Source of the DNA: DYJB01 sp963777165
GTDB lineage: Bacteria; Chloroflexota; Anaerolineae; Anaerolineales; E44-bin32
Direction: 5' to 3'
DNA length: 64,000 bases
Assembly: GCA_963777165.1 (NCBI GenBank)
Contig: CAVZPO010000023.1
Location: 372,001 to 436,000 of the forward strand
Numbering within the stretch: position 1 is the first letter of the stretch; every line of letters begins with the position of its first letter. Under the pieces are notes generated by a model. It did not search any database, was not told the DNA's origin, and worked only from the letters and a program-made list of their open reading frames with translations. Shown piece by piece: positions 35,592 through 45,000 of the stretch. The position numbers and the translations under genes are program-made.

Positions 35592-36681
35592 ATGAGCGGT
35601 GGAGGTTCGAGGGGCCGGCTGGGTCGGCGGGATTTCTTGCGCTGGGGAGCGGCGTTCACGGGCGGGGTGATGCTGCCTCGCTGGCTCGCGCCGGCACCTG
35701 AGTTCCCGGCCGCCGAGCGCCTCGGGTCGCGTGGCCATCCCCGGTAGAGTAGACGTTAAGGCGCGGGCCGACAGGGACAGCGCCACGGTTGAAGTCTTGT
35801 ACGAAGACGCGATTGTCGAATGGCTTCGTGAGCGTGTGGGGAATGCGCCGCTGAGCAAGAATCAGCGCTTCGTGGAAACGGAACGCGGCTACATCTGGTC
35901 ACCGCAACTGCAGCCCGTGCAGAACCGGCCGAATGAGCCCATCGACACGGTCCCCGAGACCGAGATTGGCCCCGGTTTCTGGGCCGAAGTGACCATCCCG
36001 TATGTAGACGTGGTCGTCGGGAACCCTCCCGCCCGGTCGCCGTACCTCCGGGCGAGCCAGCTCCCGCGGCTGTATTACACCCAGATCGTGTGGATCGATC
36101 AGAAGCGGACCGATGACTCCGGCAAGATGCTGTACCAGGTCAACGAGCGCTATGGCTACGGCGACCTACTGTGGGCGGCCGCCGAGGCCTTCCGTCCCCT
36201 GACCAGTGACGACTGGTTGCCGATCAGCCCGGAGGTGGAGAACAAGAAAGTCGTCGTCGACCTGACGGCGCAGACGCTCGCCTGCCTGGAGGATGGACGT
36301 GAGGTGCACTTCTGCCGCATTTCGTCCGGCGCCAAGTTCGACGCGCAGGGCAACGCAGTCGAGAAGTGGTCTACGCCGATCGGCCCGCACCCGATTTGGC
36401 GCAAGGTGTTCTCGATGCACATGAGCGGCGGCACGACTGGCGGCGGGTACGACTTGCCAGGGATCGGTTGGACGTGCTTGTTCAGCGGCGACGGAGTGGC
36501 CATCCATTCGACCTTCTGGCACAACGACTTCGGGGAGACCAGGTCCCACGGATGCGTGAACGCCAGCCCGGAGGACGCCAAGTGGGTCTTCCGGTGGACC
36601 ACGCCACAGGTGGCCCCGGTTCCAGGCGACGAGACGGTCTCGATGCCTGGCGGAACGATCGTCGAAGTCGTCGAAAGTTGA
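35592..36681 (+). CDS. Tat-exported L,D-transpeptidase (frameshifted)
   Basis: About 362 residues. The N-terminus has a twin-arginine signal (RRDFLRWGAAFTGGVM). One extra base near 35724-35728 breaks the frame; removing it joins AAERLGRVAIPGRVDVKAR cleanly. A SH3-like or spacer segment is followed by the YkuD catalytic domain: KKVVVDLTAQTLACLEDGRE, then GIGWTCLFSGDGVAIH and the active-site SHGCVNASPEDAKWVF with its cysteine. It forms 3-3 peptidoglycan cross-links or attaches proteins. A CATAAT at 35568 may be the -10 box. The Tat signal on an Ldt is uncommon. Confidence 0.82.
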
Positions 36682-36697
36682 GCAGGGGCCGGCGTCG

Positions 36698-37724
36698 CTA
36701 GCGCGGTTGTCCGGTCAGCGGGTCGACGCCAGTGTCGATCCGGCCCGCAGCCAGTCTCCGCGAGCAACGCTTCAGCGAGCCTCAGGCGACCTTCCGAGAT
36801 CAGCGCCGAATCCACCGAGTGGAAGTAGATGCCGAGAGGAATCGTCGTGCCGGACTGGCCGCTCTGTGCCTGCTCCCAGGCCGCGCCGATCGCGGCGGCA
36901 AGGTCGAAGTCCGCAGACGCGATCCAGGACGGGGCAATCTCGCCCGGCGGGTCGCCGAAGCCAACAAGAGCGATGCCGGAAGAAGAGGTCAATCCAAGGT
37001 CGGCCAGGGATGCAAGTGGAGGAGCTACCAGCAGCGTCGTCACCCCCAGAGCAGCCAAATCAACTCCACGACCATCGAGGAGCAGCGGGTAGGCCTCGTA
37101 GGGGGGATGCGCATGCAAGCACAGACCGCAGTAGTAAGTCCCGCCGGCGACGAAGCCGCGCGCCAACGACAGATTGGCGGGTGAGGGCTCGAGGGCCAGC
37201 GCCCCGAGTCGATACTCGGGGGTCACCATGGCCGCCAGGTACCCGAGCGCGAATCCGAGCTGATCGTAGCGAATGCCGTCGGGGGCGATCAGGGACAGAT
37301 TGGCGGTCGCCTGCAAGCCAACGATGCCGAGCGACACGGTCTGAACGGCCAAGTGCGAGTCAGCCCAGGATTGCAGCCCGGGGTCAGGGGATACGGCAAC
37401 GAGCAGCATGATGCCCGCAGGATCGTCGACGGGCAATGAGTCCTGGCGGACAAACTCGGCGCCTGCGCCCGCCGCCAGGTCTTGGAGTGCCAGCTCGGCT
37501 TGCCCGGCGATGCGCGCGTCCGCCGCCCCGGGGGCAACCAGGATGATCTGTGGGGGAACGGGGGCCGGAGTCGGGCTCGTGGTCGGGAGAGTCGCCGTGG
37601 GCTCGGTCGGTGTCGCCGTCAGGACAGCGCGCTGAGTCGTGCAACCCGCCATGAGGACCAGGCTCGCGGCGAGAAGCAGGGCGGCGCTCGTTTGAGTTCC
37701 GGGTCGATAGGACCGCGTAAACAT
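36698..37724 (-). CDS. BMP-family-like substrate-binding lipoprotein (frameshifted)
   Basis: About 341 residues. The signal peptide with lipobox (LLLAASLVLMAGCTTQ) is followed by a Pro-Thr linker and a periplasmic-binding fold of the basic membrane protein type: ILVAPGAADARIAGQAELAL, GFALGYLAAMVTPEYRLGAL and HPPYEAYPLLLDGRG. One extra base near 36755 breaks the last residues; corrected, the end reads LAAGRIDTGVDPLTGQPR before TAG at 36698. BMP proteins bind nucleosides for an ABC transporter; no such transporter is nearby. It is the last gene of the iscS-mnmA operon, seven bases after the small membrane protein. Confidence 0.7.
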
Positions 37725-37731
37725 CGGGGAA

Positions 37732-38034
37732 CTAGTCCGTGGGGTCCGCAGGGGGTTTGTCGGGGGACCGCCGCATGGCTTCCGGCCGGGCAAGGACAGA
37801 AACGGCCAACAATCCCAGCAAGGTCGCCAAAAGGGCCGGTAGCAAATTGAGGCTCCCCAGTCGGCCGAAGCGCCAGGCGAATGCCTCGGCGAGCGCGTGC
37901 CCGGCGAAGAAGCACACCCAGGCAGCAAAGACGTACTGCGCCATTCGATACAGGCTGCCTCCCCGAACGAGGTGGAACGCCAGCCCGCAGGCGGTGGCGA
38001 TCAGGAAGGCCAGGAGGATCGCCGGAAGGGTCAT
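37732..38034 (-). CDS. Small membrane protein, 100 aa
   Basis: About three membrane helices: LPAILLAFLIATACGLAFHL, MAQYVFAAWVCFFAGHALAE and LNLLPALLATLLGLLAVSVL. The ATG at 38034 overlaps the mnmA stop (ATGA), so the two are translated together. I do not recognise a family. It sits between mnmA and the BMP-like lipoprotein. Confidence 0.7.
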   Translation of the reverse strand: MTLPAILLAFLIATACGLAFHLVRGGSLYRMAQYVFAAWVCFFAGHALAEAFAWRFGRLGSLNLLPALLATLLGLLAVSVLARPEAMRRSPDKPPADPTD

Positions 38035-39095
38035 GGCGTGATCATACCGCCTCCCAGGCACACATCGTCGGCGTAGAAGACAGCCGATTGGCCGGGGGCG
38101 ACGTCCGGCTGACGGGCTGCGAGCCGAACGCGTGCTTGCGTGGGCGTGCCACACGTGATTCGGCCCGCGATCCGTGTCGCATGGTATCGCACCTGAACCT
38201 GCGCGTCGAAGAGCTCCGCCGGAGGGGCACCCGCGATCCAGTTGACCTGCTCGACGGCGAACTCTTGACGGCCCACCTCCTGGCGGGCTCCAACGATCAG
38301 CGCGTTCCTGGCCACATCCCTTTCGAGAACGTAATAGGCTTCGCGAGCCGGTAAGCGGAGGCCTTTGCGCTGACCGAGGGTGTATCCGGTCAGCCCGCTG
38401 TGCGTTCCCAGCGCGTTACCCTCCCGGTCAAGGATCGGGCCGGGCTGTCCGCCAGCGCCGCGCGCGGCGAGGAACGCCCGGTAGTCGCCCTGGACGAAGC
38501 ACAGGTCCTGGCTCTCCCGACGGTTTGCGACCGCCAGGCCGATGCGCCTGGCGTGTGCGCGCACCTCGGCCTTGGTCAGCTCGCCGAGCGGGAATACCGC
38601 ATGCGCCAGCTGGGCCTGGGTGAGCGTGTGCAGAACGTACGATTGGTCCTTGGCGCTGTCGACAGCTGCACGCAAGTAATGCGTTTGGCCATCATAAGCC
38701 TTACGCGCATAGTGACCCGTGGCGAGACGCGTCGCTCCAAGGGCGAGAGCGCGGTCGAGCAGGAGCCCCCAGCGGACGGCTCGATTGCACTCGATGCACG
38801 GATTCGGCGTCAGCCCATGCGCATAGCCACTTAGGAATGGCGTGATGACACGCTCCTCGAACACGTCGCGGGCGTCGACTACGTAGAACGGGATGTCCAA
38901 GCTCGCGGCGACCGAACGTGCCGTCGCCACATCAGACGGTGAGCAACACCGATTCGCCTGGCCGTCGACGCCGTCCTGGACCCGGAGCATCAACCCGAAC
39001 ACTTCCACTCCCGCTTCATGCAGAAGCGCAGCTGCGACCGAGCTGTCCACGCCGCCGCTCATGGCAACTGCAATGCGGGGGGCCGAGCTCATCAT
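38031..39095 (-). CDS. mnmA: tRNA-specific 2-thiouridylase MnmA
   Basis: 354 residues from ATG 39095. The P-loop pyrophosphatase motif is AVAMSGGVDSSVAAALL; the two catalytic cysteines are in TPNPCIECNRAV and ESQDLCFVQGDYR. TGHYARKAYDGQTH and the C-terminal beta-barrel (SAVFYADDVCLGGG) complete the family layout. It thiolates uridine 34 of tRNAs for Glu, Gln and Lys with sulfur from the cysteine desulfurase, whose gene overlaps it upstream (ATGA), an informative pairing. Confidence 0.95.
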   Translation of the reverse strand: MMSSAPRIAVAMSGGVDSSVAAALLHEAGVEVFGLMLRVQDGVDGQANRCCSPSDVATARSVAASLDIPFYVVDARDVFEERVITPFLSGYAHGLTPNPCIECNRAVRWGLLLDRALALGATRLATGHYARKAYDGQTHYLRAAVDSAKDQSYVLHTLTQAQLAHAVFPLGELTKAEVRAHARRIGLAVANRRESQDLCFVQGDYRAFLAARGAGGQPGPILDREGNALGTHSGLTGYTLGQRKGLRLPAREAYYVLERDVARNALIVGARQEVGRQEFAVEQVNWIAGAPPAELFDAQVQVRYHATRIAGRITCGTPTQARVRLAARQPDVAPGQSAVFYADDVCLGGGMITP

Positions 39096-40256
39096 CGACC
39101 CAACCGGCTTACGCGTTCGACGGTGAGGGGCAACAGGTCGAGAAACCGCTCGATCTCGTCGAGCCGCGTGTCTTTTCCGACGGTCACGCGCAGCGAGCTG
39201 AGGGCGAGTGCCGGCGGCAACCCGATCGCCAACAGGATCTCCGACGGCTCGGGCGCCCCGGATTTGCACGCCGATCCGGAGGAGCAGGCGAATCCCTCCA
39301 GGTCGAGGGCGGCGAGGAGCGCGTTGGCTTCGACCCCGCGGATCACGAAGGAAGCATGGTTGGGGAGGCGCTCGCTCGGATGTCCGGTGAGCGAGGCCAC
39401 CGGGATGCGTTCGAGGACTCCCTGGATGATTCGGTCCCGGAGCGGGGCCATGTGAGCGTTGCGCTGTTCCCGCTCGAGAGCGGTCAGTCTCAGCGCCTCC
39501 GCCAGGCCGACGATCAGGGGGACATTATGCGTCCCGGCGCGCAGGCCGTGCTCCTGACCGCCCCCCGTCATCCAGGGCAGGAGAACCAGATCCTCTCGCC
39601 GGTAGAGGGCGCCGACGCCCTTTGGGCCGTAGAACTTGTGCGCGCCAAGCGCCAGCATGTCCACGCCGAGCACACGGACATCGATCGGGAGCTGGCTGGC
39701 GGCCTGGACGGCGTCGGTATGAAACGGTACGCCCCCCTCGCGGCACACAGCTGCGAGTGCGGCGATCGGATTGAGGCTGCCGATCTCGTTGTTGGCATAG
39801 ACGATCGAAACGACGGCCGCCCGGGGGGAGAGGCGCGCACGGAGCTCCTCCGGTGCGACGCGTCCGTACTCGTCAACACGCAGCCACTCAATCCGGAAGC
39901 CGAAGCTCTCCTCGAGTTGGCGTGCGGTACGCAAAACGGCAGGGTGCTCGACCGGACTGAGCAGGAGCGTGTCGGCGCCGCGGCGCTGGCGCTCTGCGAA
40001 GGCAGCGCCACGCAAGGCCAGGTTGTCGCTCTCCGATCCGCAGCCGGTGAAGACGATTTCCGAAGCCGAGCAGCCGACAATGGACGCCACGCGGTCGCGC
40101 GCTGGCCTCGATGGCCGCGTCGGCTCGCTGACCGTAGGCGTGAACCGAGGACGGATTGCCGAACGTCTCGCTGAAGTAGGGGAGCATGGCGGCGAGGACA
40201 CGCGGATCGACCGGCGTGGTGGCGGCGTGATCGAGGTAGACCTGCGGTGCGGGCAC
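39092..40256 (-). CDS. Cysteine desulfurase, IscS/NifS family (frameshifted)
   Basis: About 388 residues. The N-terminus (YLDHAATTPVDPRVLAAMLP) and the remainder lie in different frames; one extra base near 40093-40103 separates IEAS from RDRVASIVGCSASEIVFTG. The PLP lysine is in MLALGAHKFYGPKGVGALY and the active cysteine loop is CSSGSACKSGAPEPSEIL. It removes sulfur from cysteine for tRNA thiolation by MnmA, and perhaps Fe-S clusters. I take GTG at 40256 as the start; a TAGAAT -10 box on the minus strand at 40268-40263 would make the transcript nearly leaderless. Confidence 0.85.
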
Positions 40257-40262
40257 GGTGCG

Positions 40263-40268
40263 ATTCTA
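40263..40268 (-). promoter_or_regulatory. Candidate -10 box of the iscS-mnmA operon
   Basis: TAGAAT on the minus strand, seven bases before the GTG start codon at 40256. It suggests a leaderless mRNA. No -35 box recognised. Confidence 0.4.
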
Positions 40269-40376
40269 ACATGCGTGCGCGACGGCGGCGTACCACCGAC
40301 GCCAGCGGGAGCCTGGATGCGGGCTGTCGGCAGCAATCGGGACATTCATCACCCGTCGAGCGCGAGGGCGGAGGCG

Positions 40377-40382
40377 TATAAT
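40377..40382 (+). promoter_or_regulatory. -10 box of the enolase gene
   Basis: TATAAT, 30 bases before ATG 40413, with GAGGAG as ribosome binding site between them. The -35 region is weak. Confidence 0.6.
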
Positions 40383-40412
40383 CGTGCAGCAATTCACTCG
40401 AGGAGCACCAGC

Positions 40413-41705
40413 ATGCCCACAACGATTGAGTCGGTCTACGGGCGCGAGATCCTGGATTCGCGCGGCAATCCTACGCTGGAGGTGGAAGTCGTCCTGGTGG
40501 ATGGGAGCTGGGGGCGGGCGGCCGTGCCGTCCGGGGCTTCGACCGGCGTTCACGAGGCGCTTGAGCTGCGCGACGGCGATAAGAACCGCTATGGCGGCAA
40601 GGGCGTCCTGCGCGCCGTCGAGAACGTCAACACGTTGATCGGGGAGCGGCTGGTCGGCTGGGACGCGGTGGACCAGCGCGGCGCGGATCTGTCGCTCCTG
40701 GAGCTTGACGGCACCCCCAACAAGGCACGGCTGGGAGCGAACGCCATGCTCGGGACGAGCCTGGCAATCGCCAAGGCCGCGGCCGGATCGCTCGGCCTTC
40801 CGCTCTATCGCTACATCGGTGGCGTCCACGCGCACGTGCTGCCGGTGCCGATGATGAACATCCTCAACGGCGGCGCGCACACGGGGTGGCAGTCCACCGA
40901 CGCGCAGGAGTTCATGGTCATGCCGCTGGGTGCGCCGTCGTTTGCCGAAGGCCTGCGCTGGGGAGCCGAGATCTATCACGCGCTCAAGGACGTGCTCAAG
41001 GCTCGCGGCTACACCGCCCTGGTGGGCGATGAGGGCGGCTACGCGCCGGCATTGAAGGCCAACGCCGAAGCGGTGGAAGTGATCCTGGAAGCGATTGCCA
41101 AGGCGGGCTACAAGCCCGGCGAGCAAGTGGGCATCGCGCTCGACCCGGCGGCGTCGGAGCTGTATGACGAGAAGACCGGGAAGTACAACCTGCGTCGCGA
41201 AGGCAAGATGCTGAGCGGCGAAGAGATGGTGAGTTACTGGAAATCGTGGATCGAGCAGTATCCGATCGTGTCCATTGAGGACGGGCTGGCACAGGATGAC
41301 TGGGCGAGCTGGAAGCTGCTGACCAAGGAGGTCGGCGCCAAGATCCAGATCGTCGGGGACGACCTCCTGGTCACCAACCCGGAACGCGTGCGCCGGGGCA
41401 TCAAGGAGAAGGCCGCCAATGCTCTGCTGGTGAAGCTCAATCAGATCGGGACGCTGACCGAGACGATCGAGGCGGTCGAGATATGCCATCGCGCCGGCTG
41501 GCGCGCGGTCACGTCGCACCGCTCGGGCGAGACCGAAGATGCGACGATTGCCGATCTGGCCGTGGCGTTGAATATGGGGCAAATCAAGACCGGCGCCCCG
41601 GCAAGGTCCGATCGCGTGGCGAAATTCAATCAGCTGCTGCGCATCGAAGACGAGCTTGCCGAGAACGGCGTGTACGCCGGCTGGTCGGCGCTGCGCCGCG
41701 ACTAG
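40413..41705 (+). CDS. eno: Enolase
   Basis: 430 residues, complete. Converts 2-phosphoglycerate to phosphoenolpyruvate in glycolysis. Recognised by GREILDSRGNPTLEVEVVL at the N-terminus, the loop VGDEGGYAPAL, the metal ligands in PIVSIEDGLAQDDW and IVGDDLLVTN, and the signature LVKLNQIGTLTETIEAV followed by SHRSGETEDATIADLAVAL. ATG 40413 is preceded by GAGGAGCACC. It stands alone, divergent from the iscS operon, and ends at a perfect palindrome. Confidence 0.98.
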   Translation: MPTTIESVYGREILDSRGNPTLEVEVVLVDGSWGRAAVPSGASTGVHEALELRDGDKNRYGGKGVLRAVENVNTLIGERLVGWDAVDQRGADLSLLELDGTPNKARLGANAMLGTSLAIAKAAAGSLGLPLYRYIGGVHAHVLPVPMMNILNGGAHTGWQSTDAQEFMVMPLGAPSFAEGLRWGAEIYHALKDVLKARGYTALVGDEGGYAPALKANAEAVEVILEAIAKAGYKPGEQVGIALDPAASELYDEKTGKYNLRREGKMLSGEEMVSYWKSWIEQYPIVSIEDGLAQDDWASWKLLTKEVGAKIQIVGDDLLVTNPERVRRGIKEKAANALLVKLNQIGTLTETIEAVEICHRAGWRAVTSHRSGETEDATIADLAVALNMGQIKTGAPARSDRVAKFNQLLRIEDELAENGVYAGWSALRRD

Positions 41706-41738
41706 TCCCGGCCTGCGCATCGGAACGGGATCACGAAG

Positions 41739-41764
41739 CGGGGCGCCCCATGGGGCGCCCCGCA
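41739..41764. terminator. Perfect palindrome between enolase and the zinc-ribbon gene
   Basis: GCGGGGCGCCCCA is followed directly by its reverse complement (26 bases). It can serve both convergent genes. No T-tract. Confidence 0.65.
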
Positions 41765-41789
41765 CGGTTATGAATACTGGGGGAACAGA

Positions 41790-42278
41790 TCAGTCTGTCG
41801 GTTTGCCGTTCTCAGGAGCAGGCTCGGCACGCGTGCCAGGCGCTGGCGTGGCGCAGAACGGGCACAGCTTCCAGGAGAGTTCCATCAGCTTTCCGCAGCG
41901 ACTGCACGGGCGGCGGAGCCGCGTGTGACACGCTGGACAGAGCTGCCACTCCGGTGCGGTACGGCTGCCGCAGCCAGGGCAGGCCGTGCGGGCCTCGATC
42001 TCGCTCAACAGCGCCTCTTCCTCTAGGGTCATCTGGTAGGCCTGGTCGAGCGTCCGCGGAGGGCGGAGGACCATGTAGACCAGCACGCCCAGCGGACCCA
42101 GGAGCAGTGGCAGCAGCGCCGCCAGGACGCGCAGCAGTCGGTCCTGTGTGCGTGTCCGGCTGTCGCGGTAGGTCCAGTAGACCAGGCTGACCCACAGGGC
42201 GACGAGGAAGGCGCCAAACAGCGTCGTGCCGAACAGGAAGGCGTTTCCGAGGGTGCTCAGGTCGAGCGGGAATCGCAT
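41790..42278 (-). CDS. Membrane-anchored double zinc-ribbon protein
   Basis: 162 residues from ATG 42278. Two membrane helices at the N-terminus (LFGAFLVALWVSLVYWTY and VLAALLPLLLGPLGVLVYMV) are followed by an acidic linker and zinc-ribbon pairs CPGCGSRTAPEWQLCPACH and CSRCGKLMELSWKLCPFC. Such proteins are common in Chloroflexota and of unknown role. A TATAAT on the minus strand (42302-42297) lies 19 bases from the start codon. Confidence 0.78.
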   Translation of the reverse strand: MRFPLDLSTLGNAFLFGTTLFGAFLVALWVSLVYWTYRDSRTRTQDRLLRVLAALLPLLLGPLGVLVYMVLRPPRTLDQAYQMTLEEEALLSEIEARTACPGCGSRTAPEWQLCPACHTRLRRPCSRCGKLMELSWKLCPFCATPAPGTRAEPAPENGKPTD

Positions 42279-42296
42279 GGCCGTCTCCGGGTCGGC

Positions 42297-42302
42297 ATTA
42301 TA
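42297..42302 (-). promoter_or_regulatory. -10 box of the zinc-ribbon gene
   Basis: TATAAT on the minus strand, 18 bases upstream of ATG 42278. No clear -35. Confidence 0.45.
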
Positions 42303-42331
42303 GCATCCGCCGCTGCAACACGCACGCCGCG

Positions 42332-42360
42332 TTGACACACCGGGCGGGCGGCAGTAGAGT
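42332..42360 (+). promoter_or_regulatory. Promoter of radC
   Basis: TTGACA (42332-42337), a 17-base spacer, TAGAGT (42355-42360), 38 bases before ATG 42399. Confidence 0.65.
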
Positions 42361-42398
42361 CGGTTGAACAGCGACAGGCGCCCGCGCCGGAGGGGGAA

Positions 42399-43091
42399 AT
42401 GGATGGGCGGCTTCCGCGCTATCGCATCACGGACCTGGCCATCGAGCAACGGCCTCGCGAACGGCTGGCGGCCTGGGGGGCCGAGCAGCTGAGCGACACC
42501 GAGCTGGTGGCCATTCTGCTTGGCTCCGGCATTCGCGGGGTGAATGCACTCCGGTTGGCCGAGGCCGTCCTGGCATCGGTCCACGGCCCGGCTGGGCTGC
42601 GTCGGATCCCCTTCGATGACCTGCGCCGTGTCCACGGGATCGGACACGCCCGGGCGGCGACGCTGAAGGCCGCTGCAGCGCTGGCCGATCGCATGGCCTA
42701 CCGCTCCGAAGCGCGTCCGGTACTGAGCAGCCCGCAGGATGTCGCAGACTACCTTCACGACCTGGCGCACGCGGAGACCGAGCACTTGCGGGTCATCCTG
42801 CTGGACACCCGCAACAAGCCGTTGCGCAAGCTTGATGTCTACCAGGGTTCGGTCAACACGTCCTTGATCCGGATCGGCGAGATCTTCCGTGACGCCGTCC
42901 GGGCGAATGCTGCCAGCTTGATCGTCGCGCACAACCATCCCAGCGGTGACCCAACGCCCAGCCCGGAGGACATCGCCGTGACACGGGCGATGGTCGAGGC
43001 CGGGCGCCTGCTGGACATCGAAGTCCTCGATCACCTGATCCTGAGCTCGACCGGCTTCATCTCCCTCAAGGCGAAGGGCCTCGGGTTCTGA
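42399..43091 (+). CDS. radC: RadC family JAB/MPN domain protein
   Basis: 230 residues. A helix-hairpin-helix N-terminal part (LRRIPFDDLRRVHGIGHARA) precedes the JAMM metal motif, AHNHPSGDPTPSPEDIAVT near residue 177, with the upstream glutamate in the HAETEHLRVILLD region. The biochemical role of RadC is unresolved; the fold is that of a zinc isopeptidase and the HhH region binds DNA. Own promoter; the next gene on this strand is 165 bases away. Confidence 0.93.
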   Translation: MDGRLPRYRITDLAIEQRPRERLAAWGAEQLSDTELVAILLGSGIRGVNALRLAEAVLASVHGPAGLRRIPFDDLRRVHGIGHARAATLKAAAALADRMAYRSEARPVLSSPQDVADYLHDLAHAETEHLRVILLDTRNKPLRKLDVYQGSVNTSLIRIGEIFRDAVRANAASLIVAHNHPSGDPTPSPEDIAVTRAMVEAGRLLDIEVLDHLILSSTGFISLKAKGLGF

Positions 43092-43256
43092 TAGGGCAGG
43101 CTGGCCCGAATCCTGCACTCCCCGCACACGAGTCGTGTCCCGCCAGCCTCAGCCACGCTTCCCGACACGCAGGACATTGCGCAAAGGTGGCGGGGCCGTC
43201 GGGCGCCCGTCGTGCCCTGAGCGACGGGCAGGGGCTGGCAGCCAACGCGCCTGGGA

Positions 43257-44888
43257 GTGGGTGTGGACTATCAGATCCTCCTTCTACCAACCGAGGGCTA
43301 CTGGGATTGGGTACGCGCTTGCCGGGAGTACGTCATGACGTATGGGCCGAACCTGACGGCCGATCCCGGAACGGCGGCGCGCTACATGGCACCCCGCCAG
43401 GTCATCACCTTCCCGGCTTTGAAGGGGGCTTATCCGCAGGCGAACGATCTGGTCCGTTGGTTCGAGGAGCAGTATCCGGGCGTGCGGCTCGATCCGGTGG
43501 TCACCGACACCCCCGCCGGATTGGAGGCGGAGCTGGGCGAGAGGATCGCTGCACATGATCGTTACGGCCAGAAGCGACGGCCTTTCTACCTGATTTGGCC
43601 GACCGACTACCCGGTGATCACCCAGCGTTTTGGTGCCAACCCCCAAATCTACAGTCGCTACGGAGTTCCGGCGCATGAAGGGCTGGACATCCGCGCCCTG
43701 ACCAATACGAACATCTACTCGTGTTTCGACGGAGAGGTGTATGAGGTCCACACGAACCCCAAGGATCACCCCTACGGCATCCACGTCCGCATCCTCCACC
43801 GCGATGGCTACCGGACGGTCTATGGGCATCTGGCAAGGCCGTTGGTCTCCCTGGGGGAGGAAGTGCGCGAAGGCCAGCCGATCGGCAAAGCCGACTCGAC
43901 GGGAGCCTCGGCGGGTGCGCATCTGCACCTGACGCTGAAACGCGATGGGGCGACAGCCCGCGGCGAAACGTCTTATCCGAAGGACATCATCGATCCAACA
44001 CCCTACATGGTCTGGCCGGAAAACCGAGTTCGCAAGACGGCAAAGTCCGCCACCTGGGCTGCGGAGCGCTGCCTGCTTGGAGTTTGCGGCCGGGAGGGCG
44101 GCCCGCTGCAGGAGGAGGACTTTGGCGCACTGCAGGCCGCGCGCCTGGAGGCCGTGCTCCTTGCGATGGGCGAGCCTGAGACGGCCGTCGCCCGCCTGCG
44201 CGCCATTCACCCCGGCATGCTCGTCGCCGTGACACTCAGCGCCGACTTCTCCGATGGGGCCGTATCGTCGGACACGTTCCTCTCCGCCGTCCGTCCGCAC
44301 GTCGAGCGCTGGGGGCTGAGCGGCGTCACCCACTTCCAAGTCCACACCAACCCGAACTTGGAGCGCGGCGGATGGCGCCGCTCCTGGCAAGGCGGTGCGG
44401 AGTTCGCGGACTGGTTCTCAAGCGTCGTTCGCGGTCTGCGCCAAATCCTGCCGGGCGGCAGTTTCGGTTTTCCCGGGCTCTCACCCGGGGACGCGCTGCC
44501 TGGACACAGGGCAAACTCGGTGGACTTCCTCCTCGCCGCGGAAGCTTCAGCGCAGCAGGCGGATTGGCTCGGGGTCAACTGCTACTGGACCGAGAGCGCC
44601 GGGGCCTTGTCTCCGCAGGGGGTCGGATTGCTCGAGGAGTATCGCGGGCTCTTCCCTGACAAGCTGTTGCTGGTGACAGAATTCGGGAACGCGTCAGGCG
44701 GCGTGGAGTCGGACGAGAAGGCGCGGCAGTATGTCGATTTCTTCGCTGCGGCCTCCAAACTCCCCCATGTCGGCGCGGCCTTCGGGTACGTGCTTTCGTC
44801 CTCGGCAGGGGACCCTGGGCTCGCGTGGCGGCGCGAGGGTGAGGCGAGTTCTCCTCTGGTCAAGCGGATCGGGGAGCGTTCCCGCTAG
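43257..44888 (+). CDS. M23 peptidase fused to a TIM-barrel glycosidase-like domain
   Basis: 543 residues, start GTG 43257 (or 43263). Three parts: an unrecognised N-terminal domain of about 100 residues, an M23 LytM domain with YGVPAHEGLDIRA and AGAHLHLTLKRDG as zinc ligands, and a C-terminal domain with HFQVHTNPNLE, DWLGVNCYWTES and LLLVTEFGNAS, the last resembling the nucleophile glutamate strand of TIM-barrel glycosidases. There is no signal peptide at the chosen start, so the protein might be cytoplasmic or exported by other means. A glycan- and peptide-acting enzyme is the natural guess, but the glycosidase part is uncertain. Confidence 0.72.
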   Translation: MGVDYQILLLPTEGYWDWVRACREYVMTYGPNLTADPGTAARYMAPRQVITFPALKGAYPQANDLVRWFEEQYPGVRLDPVVTDTPAGLEAELGERIAAHDRYGQKRRPFYLIWPTDYPVITQRFGANPQIYSRYGVPAHEGLDIRALTNTNIYSCFDGEVYEVHTNPKDHPYGIHVRILHRDGYRTVYGHLARPLVSLGEEVREGQPIGKADSTGASAGAHLHLTLKRDGATARGETSYPKDIIDPTPYMVWPENRVRKTAKSATWAAERCLLGVCGREGGPLQEEDFGALQAARLEAVLLAMGEPETAVARLRAIHPGMLVAVTLSADFSDGAVSSDTFLSAVRPHVERWGLSGVTHFQVHTNPNLERGGWRRSWQGGAEFADWFSSVVRGLRQILPGGSFGFPGLSPGDALPGHRANSVDFLLAAEASAQQADWLGVNCYWTESAGALSPQGVGLLEEYRGLFPDKLLLVTEFGNASGGVESDEKARQYVDFFAAASKLPHVGAAFGYVLSSSAGDPGLAWRREGEASSPLVKRIGERSR

Positions 44889-44901
44889 CAGGACCTCAGC
44901 C

Positions 44902-44929
44902 GGCCCTGGCGCCAGGCCCTACCGTTTTG
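44902..44929. terminator. Weak terminator candidate
   Basis: GGCCCTGGCGCCAGGCC palindrome followed by CTACCGTTTTG, between the convergent M23 gene and the AEC transporter gene. Confidence 0.35.
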
Positions 44930-45000
44930 ACTCGGCAGCCGCGACGCCTGTTGGACTTGGCGCCGCGGCTTCTTCTTCGGCTCAGCACCAGTCGGGGCAG

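Noticed and set aside
43066..43290. Minus-strand 74-codon frame with CPACREAWLRLAGHDSC, zinc-finger-like
   Set aside because: It overlaps the end of radC and the start of the M23 gene, has no start signal, and the Cys/His spacing is only suggestive. Kept as a possibility, not annotated.
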